From contig CM042013.1 of the NCBI GenBank assembly GCA_023525715.1, positions 73,672,994 to 73,736,993 on the forward strand: a stretch of DNA of 64,000 nt, given 5' to 3'. This document shows positions 10,082-20,684 of this stretch, in pieces. How positions within the stretch are numbered: position 1 is the stretch's first letter; each line of letters begins with the position of its first letter. Below the pieces are notes generated by a model. The model was not told the DNA's origin. It worked only from the letters and a program-made list of their open reading frames with translations, and did not search any database. The stretch is from Cichorium intybus. Taxonomy: Eukaryota > Streptophyta > Magnoliopsida > Asterales > Asteraceae. Both the position numbers and the translations under genes were made by a program.

Positions 10082-13000
10082 TTTCTTAACCAAATAGCTT
10101 CCTTACAAGCTTCAGAAATTGCCATATATTCTGCTTCAGTTGTGGATAAGGCAACAGTGGTGTGTAGACTTGCCTTCCAACTCACAGCACATCCACCAAT
10201 GGTAAAGACATAACCTGTCAAAGATCTTATTTTTTCCAAATCTCCAGCATAATCAGAATCTACATAGCCCACCAGTCCTTCACCAGAACTTCCAAATTGT
10301 AAACATGCATTGGAAGTACCGCATAAATATCTAAGAATCCATTGAACAGCTTTCCAATGCTCTTTTCCTGGGTTAGCCATATATCTGCTAACAACACTTA
10401 AAGCGTAAGATAAATCAGGGCGAGAACATACCATGACATACATTAGAGAACCAACTGCACTAGAATACAGAACTTTCGCCATGTTGTTAATTTCATCATC
10501 TGTCTTTGGACAATATGCTGAAGACAGTTTGAAATGTGCATCTAACGGAGTACTCAATGGCTTGGCTTTATGCATGTTGAATCTTTGAAGAACTTTCTCA
10601 ATATACCTCTTTTGACTTAGGTATAGTTTTCCATGCTGTCTGTTACGAGTAATTTCCATACCAAGAATTTTCTTGGCTGGACCTAAGTCCGTCATTTCAA
10701 ACTCTTTGCTTAGTTGTGCTTTCAGTTTTGCTATCTCTAGAAGTAGATATATTGATGAACCATTGACTGACTTAAAATAAACACAACTATCATAATCTGA
10801 TCTTTTAAAATTATGAGATAGCATAAAAGAGTCAAACCTCTTATACCATTGCCTTGGGAACTGCTTTAACCCATAAAGAGATTTCTTCAATCTACATACC
10901 AAGTTCTCTTTTCCAGGGATAATGAAGCCTTCAGGTTGCTCCATATAAATATCTTCCTCCAATTCACCATGTAAAAATGCAGTTTTGACATCTAACTGCT
11001 CAAGCTCATAGTTATGCATGGCAACAATACTAAGTAAAGTACGAATTGAGCTATGCTTAACAACAGGAGAGAAAACATCAGTAAAATCAATGCCTGGAAT
11101 TTGGCTATAGCCTTTAGCAACTAACCTTGCTTTAAATCTTACTTCCTCATTAGGAGTAATACCTTCTTTTCTTTTGAAAATCCATTTGCAGCGGATAGGC
11201 TTCTTTTCTTTTGGTAATTTCACCAACTCCCAAGTGCCATTCTTTTCAAGAGATTTCATTTCATCATGCATGGCAGTTATCCATTTGTTGCAATGTTCTG
11301 AAGTAATGGCTTCCGTATAAGTTGAAGGTTCTTTGATACCTACAATTTCTTCAGCAACGTTTAAAGCATAAGCAACAATATTTGCTTCTTCTATTAGTCT
11401 CTTGGGAGGATGAATGACCCTCCTAGGTCTATCAGTTGCTATAGAACGTTATGGTTGGTGAGTAGGAGTAGGAGTAGAAGACTCTTGCTCAACTGATTGA
11501 TTTTGATCAATAGAGTTTTCTTTTTCTGGTGTATGTTCTGAGTTAATAGATTGCTCCACCTGCACACTTGTCTTTTGTTGACTCTCAACAGGAATATTAG
11601 TAGAAGAATATTTATGTAGCATAGTTGATTCATTAAATACTACATTTCTACTAATCACGATATTTTTAGTTTCAGGACACCATAACTTATATCCTTTCAC
11701 ACTAGACTTGTAACCAAGAAAGATACATTTAATTGCCCTAGGCTCTAATTTTCCATTATCAACATGAGCATAAGCAGGGCAACCAAAAATTCTTAAATCT
11801 GAATAGTTTGCTGGGGAGCCAGACCATACCTTAATAGGAGTCTTCTTATCAAGTGGAATAGAATGTGACATGTTAATTAAATAACATGTAGTAGAAGCAG
11901 CTTCTGCCCAAAAATGCTTAGATAATCTTGCGTTAGATAACATACAACGGGCTTTTGAAATAATGGTTCTGTTCATACGTTCAGCTACACCATTTTGTTG
12001 AGGTGTGTAAGAAACGGTGTAGTGTCTAACAATTCCTTCTAGTTTACAATATGAATTAAATTCATTTGAACAAAACTCCATACCATTATCTGTGCGAAGC
12101 TTTTTGACCTTCTTACCAATCTGGTTTTCCACCATGACTTTCCATTCTTTGAATGCAGAGAATGCTTTAGATTTAAGCTTCAAGAAATATGGCCAAACTC
12201 TTCTTGAATAATCATCAATAATTGTCAACATATAACGAGTACCTCTTAGTGATGCTTCTTGAGATGGTCCCCATAAATCAGCATGTACATACTCCAAAAT
12301 TCCTTTTGTAGTATGTACTGAGGTGTTAAATTTTACCCTCTTGTGCTTGCCAAAAATACAATGTTCACAGAATGCTAGTTTGCCAACGCATTGGCCATTA
12401 AGCAATCCTCTTTTGCTTAATGTTGTCAAACCAAGTTCACTCATATGCCCAAGACGCATATGCCATAGGTTAGTAGTATCAGAAATAGAAGATGAATTTG
12501 AAGTAACATTGGAATTACCTGTTACTGTTGTACCCCGAAGATGATACAGGTTTGCTGATTTGATATCGGCTTTCATGACAATCATAGCACCTTTTGAAAC
12601 CTTTAAAACTCCACCTTCACCGGAATATTTGTACCCTTTAAGGTCAAGAGTACTTAAAGAAATAAGGTTTCTTTTCAAACCTGGAACGTGTCGAACATCA
12701 GACAAAGTTCTGACAACACCATCAAACATCTTGATTTGAATGGAACCAATTCCAGTGACTTTATATGGTGCATTATCACCCATCAATATGGAGCCACCTT
12801 CTATAGGTTGATAATTTGTAAACCAGCTTCTGTTTGGACTCATGTGAAAAGTACAAGCTGAGTCAAGAATCCATTCATCATTGGTTTTTAGGATCCCTGC
12901 AAAAGCTACAAGAACATCTCTATTAGAATTATTTTCAGCAGCATAAGTAGCTTTTCCTTCATCATCTTGATTTGGTTTGGGGTTTTGATTAGCAGCTCTT

Positions 13001-13314
13001 TTCTCCTTGTTTTTCAACTTGTAACATTCAGAGATATCATGTCCTTCCTTTTTGCAATAGTTGCATGACTTGGAACGTCTGGATCTAGATTTGCTTCTGT
13101 AATTTCTTTTGTTCTTGCCTTTGGAATCATTCTTATCTGTTGGTCTGCCACGAACTGCCAGACTTTCTCCTTTAGAACTTGAACCTTCAGTGGATACCAT
13201 ATCTTTCATCTTTTCTTTTGCATGCAAAGCTTCATAAACTTCATGAAGTGTTAAAGTATCACGACTATATAATATGGTATCTCTAAAGTTTGAATAAGAA
13301 CTAGGCAAAGAACA
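10082..13314 (-). pseudogene. Copia-2 pol with stop codon, RT active-site deletion and 3' truncation
   Basis: Frame continues from gag after a TAA. Visible in order: end of Gag with CCHC knuckle CNYCKKEGHDISEC, protease WILDSACTFHMSP, GAG-pre-integrase (LWHMRLGH...CEHC), integrase D/D/E (VHADLWGP, RTDNGMEF, NGVAERMNRT). A TAA follows at 11451-11449, then reverse transcriptase (ARLVAKGYSQIPGIDF, DVKTAFLHG, LYGLKQ) and RNase H ending SEACKEAIWLRNL. At about 10738-10745 the protein reads SSIYLLLEIAKLKAQ: the YVDD box and neighbouring residues expected between these segments are absent with the frame kept. The protein is cut at 10081 by copia-1. It cannot encode an active polymerase. Confidence 0.9.
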
Positions 13315-13761
13315 TTAAAGAATTAAACCTAAATCCTCTTCATCATATTTTACCTCCATAGCTTCAAGATCAGTGATGATCTCTTTAAATGTCGAAAGAT
13401 GATCTAGCAACGATCCACCTTCTTGCATCTTAAGTGAAAATAATTTTTGTTTAAGGTGCATCTTACTTGTGAGATTTTTGGTCATACAAATTTGTTCCAA
13501 TTTTAGCCATAAAGCGGCGGCAGTACTTTCTTTCATAACTTCCTGCAAAATATTGTTAGATAAATGAAGATGGATATGAGAGAGAGCCTTACGATCTTTA
13601 CGATCCTTTTCTTCATCTGACCAAGACGCATGCATTTTGTCTCGGCCTAACAAAGCATCATCAAGGTCCAACTGAGCCAATACAGCTCGCATTTTTACTT
13701 GCCATAATGAAAATCTTGTATCTCGATCCAACAATGGAATATCGTATTTCAAAGTAGCCAT
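13315..13761 (-). CDS. gag: Copia-2 Gag N-terminal part (148 aa, ends at premature stop)
   Basis: Begins MATLKYDIPLLDRDTRFSLW, the typical N-terminus of Tnt1/Tork-type Gag, and continues through the UBN2-like region (SKMHLKQKLFSLKMQEGG). The ATG lies only about 45 bp after the primer binding site, so the leader is very short, unlike copia-1. A TAA at 13317-13315 ends it where relatives read on; the same frame resumes two codons later as the rest of Gag. The stop looks like a single-base change of a Leu codon (inference). The fragment lacks the zinc knuckle, so it is probably non-functional alone. Confidence 0.85.
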   Translation of the reverse strand: MATLKYDIPLLDRDTRFSLWQVKMRAVLAQLDLDDALLGRDKMHASWSDEEKDRKDRKALSHIHLHLSNNILQEVMKESTAAALWLKLEQICMTKNLTSKMHLKQKLFSLKMQEGGSLLDHLSTFKEIITDLEAMEVKYDEEDLGLIL

Positions 13762-13807
13762 GTCGATATAATACTCAATAAATTGAGAATGAGTATAGAA
13801 AACAACG

Positions 13808-13823
13808 TGGCTCTGATACCACT
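13808..13823 (-). promoter_or_regulatory. Copia-2 primer binding site (initiator tRNA-Met type)
   Basis: Minus-strand TGGTATCAGAGCCACG follows the LTR end (...TTCATAACA) after two or three bases, a good match to the initiator tRNA-Met 3' end. Confidence 0.9.
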
Positions 13824-14352
13824 TGTTATGAATAAATTATATCGACAATAAAATAAAAATAATACGATAAAGAAAATAAATGTGGACACATGGATTTAAC
13901 GTGGAAAAACCCTTACGGGAAAAAACCACGGGCACAACCGATGATAATCACTATATGAGAAAAATGAGGAGGTTACAAGATTTGGAACTGAAAATATATA
14001 TATCTCTCTTTTTTTTTAATACATAGAGCCTCACAATATATCTATGTATATATAACACTCAATATTAAATGAATGTTTGGACGACTTGATTTGGAAAATA
14101 ATCATCCCTATATATAGGGATGAATGGCCGAAATATTTCCGTGATTGTCGAAAAAACAAATGTGCGCGCCGTATGCAGTTGGAGAAAAATTCATCGTTCA
14201 AAGTTTTCAACGTGCAGAAGTTCAATTTGATTTTGATTTTGATTACTATTCATGTAAGGCCCACATGAATTATTTGTTTTCTTTTTTGCTTTATGAAGTC
14301 AATCATTCACACACCCAACCCTAAAGCTAGGGTTTTGACACATACACAAACA
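13824..14352 (-). repeat. Copia-2 5' LTR (about 517-529 bp)
   Basis: Left plus-strand boundary TGTTATGAATAAA lies beside the primer binding site. The right end is either ...TTTTGACA (14340) or ...CACAAACA (14352); without the other LTR it cannot be fixed. A TATATATA box (14109-14116) inside the palindrome CCCTATATATAGGG could be the promoter. Confidence 0.7.
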
Positions 14353-15405
14353 AAATTTAGTGTTAGATGTATTTTTAGGCATGTTTTCATACCTTTGAAA
14401 CCCCCATTACCTTGCATTTAGTTCATAATGATGCACATTTTTATGTTTTCGGGACAAACCATGGGATTAGTCTACTTTTACATTTTGTGGGTGTTTTGTA
14501 GGTGCGTTTGCAAGTTGGATCATGCTTGGGAGTTCGGTAGGAAGATGCGTGATACATTTTAGAAGAAACACAGCTGGAACAAAGAAGTTAGGAAATAGCT
14601 CGGAACACCTTCATATATTGTCACACAACCGTGTAACTTTCATCTTGGAAATTACACGACCGTGTAATATGCAATGCCATGTGCATCCATGTCAGCAAGT
14701 CTACAAAACCCACGAATGCCAAGTCAGATTGTCCGACCTTGTAATTTGGTACTATAAAATTACACGGCTGTGTAATCCAACAAAGCTGAAATCATCGAGC
14801 ACCTTTATCCACTTCAGTTAAATTACTCCTGTGGGTAAATCACTCAAAGCATGTCGGCTAAAAACTCTCTGGTGGATGATATTGTGATCATTTAGTTGTA
14901 ACGTTTGTGTATTAAATGGTGGAGAAGATAATGGTCAAATAATTTAGTATGCCAATACAGCCTATACATAGATGCATTAGGTTGCCATTGGAACACACAA
15001 TTTCTGAAACATTCAATACTTTCTAGTCTGTGTGTTTATTTTACTGTGTTGTGTGGTTGTGTTTGTTTTGATAGGGGTAGGGTGTGTGTGACTGATATGC
15101 AGTGTATGTGTTGGTACTCACTAATATGTGCGTTTACCCTTTCCTTATTAAATCACTGTTTCACGTTCTTCAGGTGTGGGTGATGACAAGGCATGACGTG
15201 TACACTCTGGTGCAGCTTTTGTTGCAGATTATGTGTTGATTTGATTTCTAGTAGATTGTGACTTTCGCTAGTTTATAACTTAAATTTGACAATATAATAT
15301 TCTTAAAAGAAATGATTTATGTTAGTGTTGAAAAATATGATGTGTTTTTATTGAAACTGTTTTATTAAAAAAATTTAAATTTACTATAAAATCTCGAACG
15401 TTACA
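14353..15405 (+). mobile_element. Ty3/gypsy LTR fragment(s)
   Basis: The right part (about 14950-15405) resembles the 3' part of the LTR at 244-2094: a start-of-R-like stretch (ACTCACTAATATGTGCG, TTTACCCTTTCC), then AAGGCATGACGTGTACACTC, ending GAACGTTACA at 15405. The left part (14400-14830) carries palindromic ACACGACCGTGTAA-type motifs near 14623, 14653 and 14766 and may come from an internal or U3 region. No left boundary or target duplication is visible, because copia-2 abuts it. Confidence 0.6.
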
Positions 15406-16108
15406 ACCTTATTCTCCCGTCAATTCATCTATCACGCTAACTTGTTTCAAAATAACTCATGATCGCTGACTTCTTAGCAAGGATATCAATTCCATCTTAT
15501 TACTTTAGGTAACAACTCAATCAATTCTTTGTAATCTACATTAAATCAGTAATTAATCCTCTCTAACTTTCAATTGAATCTGCATTATAGAATTTATGAC
15601 ATGATTTGTGTTGCTGTAAACCGTGAAAAGGGAAATTTAAAATCTAAAATTTAATACCCCACGTAAGCTTTACTTAAGCTCTTTACACTTGTATTTTTTG
15701 TTTCTGTGCAATCAGAATAAGGAAAATCTTGTTAAAGGGATTACAAAATGACGAGATCGTAGTTCCACACAACACCCTCTCTTCACCATGTCTCTTTGAT
15801 GTATAGTTCTAATCCAAATTTTGATTTTATATCATCGTTTCAATGGCTATATGTCCATTTTATATCATCTTACCTCTTATGTTCCTCTCTTTTTTTCTCA
15901 AACGACAGATGCAACTTGCTTTCTACTTTCAAATTTCACATAAGGGCATTTGATAAACTTTCTACAGAAGGCTTAAGTGAAAGGGAGAATATAATAGTTT
16001 GATTTTGATTCTATTTTTGCCAAGATTTCACTATTCACTACTTTGAGTTCGATGTTTAGGTTTCAAAGCCACGCTGTAATTAAACGATTTCATGTTTTTC
16101 AGGTTTCA
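15406..16108. other. Unassigned intergenic sequence
   Basis: About 700 bp of AT-rich sequence. I see no coding frame with family resemblance, no tRNA and no clear repeat structure. It ends in one copy of the 9-bp target duplication of the following element. Confidence 0.5.
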
Positions 16109-16117
16109 TTTAAACAA
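16109..16117. repeat. MULE target-site duplication, left copy
   Basis: TTTAAACAA, identical to 17553-17561. Confidence 0.88.
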
Positions 16118-17552
16118 GAGTAAATTACACGAATGCTCCCCGTGGTTTGAGGTAGTTTGCACGCTTGGTCCTTAATTCTTTGTTTTAACTCGGAACATTC
16201 CTACTGTTTGATTTTGTTGCGCGCTTGGTCCCTAACAGACTTGAAAAATCTATTTTGCCGTTAATGATTTTCTTTTTTATTTTCTCTTATTTGTTAATTA
16301 CTTAAAAAAGAAAGAAAAAATTTTCGAATGATCTCCACGGCGGCACGGCCCACCCCATTGAAATGAATTCTTTACTTTTCTCTTATTTGTTACTCTCTCT
16401 CTCTTTGTCTCCAAGCCCTAAAGAACGCCGTTAAGCTTTACATTCATACCGGCGGATATAGTGCTCCTTCGAAATGGGTCGTCGTCGATAAGATCAGTTC
16501 CCACTCTTTCGTTAAAATAATGATGAACGAGGAAGAAGACGGAGATGACAAAAACAAAGAAGATGGAGATTTATATTGGTTTCTAAAAGTCAGATAAAAG
16601 TTCGGTCTACAGTTGATCAACAGCAGCAGCTGAAGCCGATTATGGACCATCGACAGATATATTTCGTCACAAATGATGCTTCGAGTGCACCGATGAAAAC
16701 AAAGCCAAAGTCTATGAAAAGGATTTCGTATCCTGGGTCAATCTCAAAGCTGTCGATGATTTCCATGTGGGAGGATGCTGAAGACAGTTTCTCCAGAAGC
16801 CCCACTTTCAAAACATGAGTCAGAGCAAACCAAGAAGCTGCAAAAGGAGGAAGTATAAAAAGTTTAGCATTAGGAGCCCTAGATAACAGTTTCCTGGTAA
16901 GTGATTCCGGTATTCAATTCATTAAAATTTTCAGCTATTGAACTCGATGCCGACAATGTACGAGGGGCACATTGAACTCGATTTGATGCCACCAATGTTC
17001 CACTTTGAGAGGACTAAAGGGGTAGGATAGGTTTGACTGGTAAGTGTCGTGGGCAGAGCAGTAGCTGTTAGTGGCGGTGGGCGGTTGAAGTCGCAAGGAA
17101 AAGCAGTAGCCGTCGTGGGTGATTGTAGGCGAAAGGAGACGAGGATGATGAAGCTAGTCGTCATTATGGTCATAGAGTTTATGGTTGTTGTCATGCTTAT
17201 ATGACCGGCGAGGAGAGTGGTCTTCGTCGTGTTGGTATAAGGTCCGGCAAGAAGAGTGGGATGTGGAGAGAGAACGAGATCGGAGGCTGAAATGCTGAAA
17301 GGGGGAAGAACGAGAGAGAGAGAGAATAGGAAATGTGATTATTTTATTTTTCATTTCTTAATTTAAAAACAATAAATAAATTACAAAAAATTGAAAAAAA
17401 TCAGTAAGGTATCATAGTCATTTCATGTATGGCAATGACCCAGCATGTAACAAAATCAAATAGTAGGGATGATCCGAATTAAAAAAAAAAAGAATTAGGA
17501 ACCAAACGCGTAAACTATCCCAAACCAAAGGGACCGTTCGTGTAATTTACTC
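16118..17552. mobile_element. Non-autonomous Mutator-like element (MULE), possible Pack-MULE
   Basis: Both ends carry inverted repeats beginning GAGTAAATTACACGAA (first 16 bases identical) with recognisable similarity for about 110 bp. They are flanked by a perfect 9-bp direct repeat TTTAAACAA at 16109-16117 and 17553-17561. A 9-bp duplication with long TIRs is the Mutator hallmark. No transposase frame is present. The interior (about 16330-17310) is distinctly less AT-rich than the flanks, with short frames such as 16576-16818 (80 codons, no recognised domain) and CT-rich UTR-like stretches. This suggests captured gene pieces, but no parent gene is identified. Confidence 0.85.
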
Positions 17553-17561
17553 TTTAAACAA
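17553..17561. repeat. MULE target-site duplication, right copy
   Basis: TTTAAACAA, identical to 16109-16117. Confidence 0.88.
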
Positions 17562-18296
17562 TTATTAAGCACATATGTTTCATTACTTTTCTAAGGTGTG
17601 CTTAATTTTTGCGATGACTTTCTTGGTTTTTAGATTGTTCGATGAAATTCCTCACTGACAATATTTATTGTTGAGGTAAAATTTGGAACGTAATCTCATG
17701 TATGTTCTTAATCTATGTTATTTAACTTTGAAGCACTTAATGGTTGTAAGAGCATTACTTGCATATTAAATATTATTTGATTTCCTGTTTTCCCAACCAA
17801 AGGATGGGTTATTTGTTGGCAGAACGAGTGCAATGGCGGCTGGATTATTCTGTCTTAATAGCCGACTCACGTGTATTGAAATGGTACCATTGTAGATTAT
17901 TTTTCCGTTTTTGAGACTTCACTACACAACCATTTTTTATGATGTTTACAACCATTTTAGGAGGCTTCTTGCTAAAAATGTCATTCATAACCATCTTTGA
18001 TGATCTTCATGCTGGCACAAGTAAAGTCAAAGCTAAAATTTTTAGTTTGGAACTTTTTGTCAAAATGGTATCTTGCTAAAAATACCTTTTTGACTTATTG
18101 GTACCTTTCAACATAACACACAAAAGACCCCTGAATGCAACATATTCCAAAAGAAGTTAGAAGTACCCTATTTTTTCATGTTTGATCATTGATCATGCCA
18201 TTTATTAAAATATTTCAAGTAAAATATTGTTAATTTTTTGTAAAGTTATCCACAAAAATAATTCTTATATGTAAAAGAAGATAAAGATCTGCAATA
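17562..18296. other. Unassigned intergenic sequence
   Basis: AT-rich sequence with no supported gene or repeat structure. Confidence 0.5.
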
Positions 18297-18488
18297 ATAT
18301 AAGACCAGACGGTACGGCAGCGGGGAAGGGCCACGGTGTCCAAGCTGGCACCCGACCCCGCCCGGTAACACCGCCCCGGTTGAGGTTTGGTGTGCGGGGT
18401 TCGCTTGGCACCGGGGTTCCAACCCCTTGCGATGAACTATCCTATATGTTTCCCTTTGGCCCCTGAACTATGAAATAAGTTGCAAAAC

Positions 18489-18516
18489 CTCCCCCCCCCC
18501 CCCCCCCCCCCTCCCC
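18489..18516. repeat. Poly-C homopolymer run
   Basis: More than 20 consecutive C residues within CTCC...CTCCCC, about 150 bp upstream of the MYB-like reading frame. Homopolymer length is error-prone in assemblies. Confidence 0.9.
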
Positions 18517-18658
18517 AACGGCTAGAAATTAGTAACGGCTAAAAAAATTTTAATAAAAATTTTTTAAACTTTTACCAACTATAAATACACACACTCATTC
18601 ACAAAAAAATTACCAATCTTCTACACACATATTTCACACCCATTTCTCTCTAAAAATC

Positions 18659-19874
18659 ATGTCTAGCCAAGATTCATCAAACAACCAAACGCCACCAACG
18701 AATCGAAACCGACCAAACGTTCTCGGTTTCGAACAATTCTACAACACGAACGTTTATCGTCCACAAATGGACCAACGGATTTTTTCACCCAACATTTACC
18801 CATACCAAATGCCGGGATACCCCCAAATGCAGCCGCAAAATTTATTCAATTCTTTTCAAGCGTTTCCCGACACACCAACCAAACAATTCCAAAATCCATT
18901 ACCCAATTCCGTTCCCGAAACACAAGGTTCACCGGAATTAGTGTCGGAAACGCAACCCGAAGTCCATCCCGCGACACAAAGGAGAGGAAAAGCGCTACGC
19001 CAACCATGGACAACCCAAGAAAAAAATCGCTTTAGCCCATTTGTGGATTGACGTTTCCGAGGATGCGGCGGCCGGAAACGCCCAAGCGGCGGAACACTTT
19101 TGGATGCGGGTCACGGACCGCTTTCACCAAGAATTAGGCCGGGCGAGTTACCGTTCGAAAGATGGTTTGACAACAAAATACCGGGACATCAATCGTGCCA
19201 CAATGAAATTCAACGGATTGATACACAATCTACGAACGCATCGTAGAAGCGGTCAAACGAAGCAAAATGTTTTCGAGGAAGCACTAAAAATTTACAAAGG
19301 GGACAACAAAGGAACGCCATTCCGATTCGTTGAGTTTTGGCGTATTGTTGAAAAATGCAAAAAATGGCACGATTCAAACGCCGAAGACGACATCTCGGCA
19401 CCGGCAAGAAAACGTTCGAAAACTTCCGAGTCAAGCCGCAACACTACCTCCTCCGACGCTCATATCAACGTCAATTTAAATGAAGACCTCGAAGACGACG
19501 ACCTCGAATTTCCCGATTTCCGCCGGCCAACGGGACGAGATGCCACAAAAAGGAAAGTAAAAGCGACTTCGTCGAGTGCGGGAGATGGCTCGGAAAATAG
19601 CAAAGACATTGCACTTATGCGATTGGAATTCGAACGTTACAATTTAAGTTACGTCGAGCGGATGGAGTTGGATCGAAAGGCGTTGGAAGAGAGAACACTA
19701 GCCCGAGAAGCACGTGAACGAGCCCGTGAGAAAAAACAGCAACTCCGTGAAGAAAAACAACGTTTAAAAGACATTAAGTTTTTGACGTCCAATCCGGAAG
19801 AGGGTCTCGAGGGGCCGCAACGGGAGTTGGTTTTAAAAATGAAAGCGGATATTATAGTGAAATATGGTTTCTAG
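18659..19874 (+). pseudogene. PIF/Harbinger ORF1-type MYB/SANT-like protein, one frameshift
   Basis: Two overlapping frames (18659-19051 and 19041-19874) make one about 400-aa protein. The N-terminal 110 residues are Gln/Pro/Asn-rich. A MYB/SANT-like trihelix follows (PWTTQEK ... LWIDVSEDAAAGNAQAAEHFW ... GLTTKYRDINR), then the NAM-associated-type region and a Glu/Arg/Lys-rich coiled coil (ERTLAREARERAREKKQQL), ending in KMKADIIVKYGF. This arrangement matches ORF1 of PIF/Harbinger transposons and host proteins derived from them; ORF1 products bind DNA and help the DDE nuclease. The frame breaks at the A7 run 19020-19026, consistent with one extra A, either a real mutation or a base-calling error. 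No DDE nuclease frame is nearby. GC-rich flanks (18300-18430, 20100-20168, 35519-35545) may be element ends, but no convincing TIR/TSD pair was found. Confidence 0.72.
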
Positions 19875-20163
19875 GTTGTCGTTTAAATTTTTTTAGTTTG
19901 TCGTTTTATCGTTTTAGTTGTCTTTTTTTAGTTGTCATTTTATCGTTTTAGCGTTTTAGCGTTTGCGTTTTAATTTCCGGTTGTAATTTTTAAATTAATG
20001 AAATGTTTTAGTTAAAAAAATTGAATTGTTTTAGATTTGGTTAATTTAATTTAATTTAAAACAAAAAAGTGAGGAGTTGGTGAGGGATTACCATTTCCTA
20101 GATTTGAAGGGGTGAGGGGAAGGTGAGGTGACACCTATGTGGCACCAGAACCCCTTGGTGTGA

Positions 20164-20168
20164 GGGGT
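20164..20168. repeat. Target-site duplication of the Athila composite, left copy
   Basis: GGGGT immediately before TGATAGGTG; the same five bases follow the right end of the composite at 35519-35523. Confidence 0.8.
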
Positions 20169-20434
20169 TGATAGGTGTATAATTATACACCTTTTTGTAT
20201 GTTTATTTACCGCATTCAACATCGTTTATTGCCTTTAAAGCATGCTATATGCATGTTTTCGGTCTAATGTGTTCATTTTGGAGCAAAAGCCATTTGTTTG
20301 CATAAAATGGTATGTTTTGCAGGCATTAAAAAATATGGACCACCATACAATGTCAAAAGGAAGCCTCACGCCAAGTTTCAAGGAAATCGGACAAGAGACG
20401 GAGAAAATAGCCTCGAAAACCCCCTGCCTCACTG

Positions 20435-20566
20435 ACACGACTCGTGTTCATTTATACACTAAAAACACACGAGTCGTGTTCCACCTGGAATGACAAAATG
20501 GCAATGTACTTTCAATACACACGAGTCGTGTCTTTTGTAAGCCTACAAACACACGAGTCGTGTCTG
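20435..20566 (+). repeat. Cluster of four 13-bp palindromes in LTR U3
   Basis: ACACGACTCGTGT or its reverse complement near 20436, 20470, 20519 and 20554. Each is its own reverse complement apart from the centre base. The same cluster occurs in LTRs B (first unit mutated), C and D, and related palindromes lie at 30905-31040. Confidence 0.85.
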
Positions 20567-20676
20567 CACTGTAAGTCATGTGCAGCAGGAATCTTCCAGC
20601 AAATCAACTTTTGAAGCATGGGATTTTCATCATTTGATTAGTCCGATCTGAGATCTCTTCAGGGCCATTTGAGGAC

Positions 20677-20684
20677 TATAAATA
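20677..20684 (+). promoter_or_regulatory. TATA box in Athila LTR A
   Basis: TATAAATA followed by GAGCATTTGAGAGG, about 110 bp after the palindrome cluster; conserved in LTRs B, C and D. Confidence 0.5.

Larger units (their letters stand above)
10077..14352 (-). mobile_element. Copia-2: Tork/Tnt1-like copia element, 3' part cut away
   Basis: Minus-strand order: 5' LTR (about 14352-13824), primer binding site, gag start at 13761, then integrase and RT to 10082, where copia-1 is inserted. The rest of RNase H and the 3' LTR would lie left of the window. The gag start FSLWQVKMRAVLAQ is characteristic of Tnt1/Tork-type elements. Three features disable it: stop codons at 13317-13315 and 11451-11449, and loss of the RT active site near 10740. 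The right LTR boundary is uncertain by about 12 bp (14340 or 14352). Confidence 0.88.

Noticed and set aside
16576..16818. 80-codon frame in the MULE as a real gene
   Set aside because: No recognisable domain; could be a captured fragment but not supportable as a gene.
18300..20168. Complete Harbinger transposon with defined TIRs
   Set aside because: Terminal similarities are short and no matching 3-bp duplication could be shown; no DDE nuclease present.
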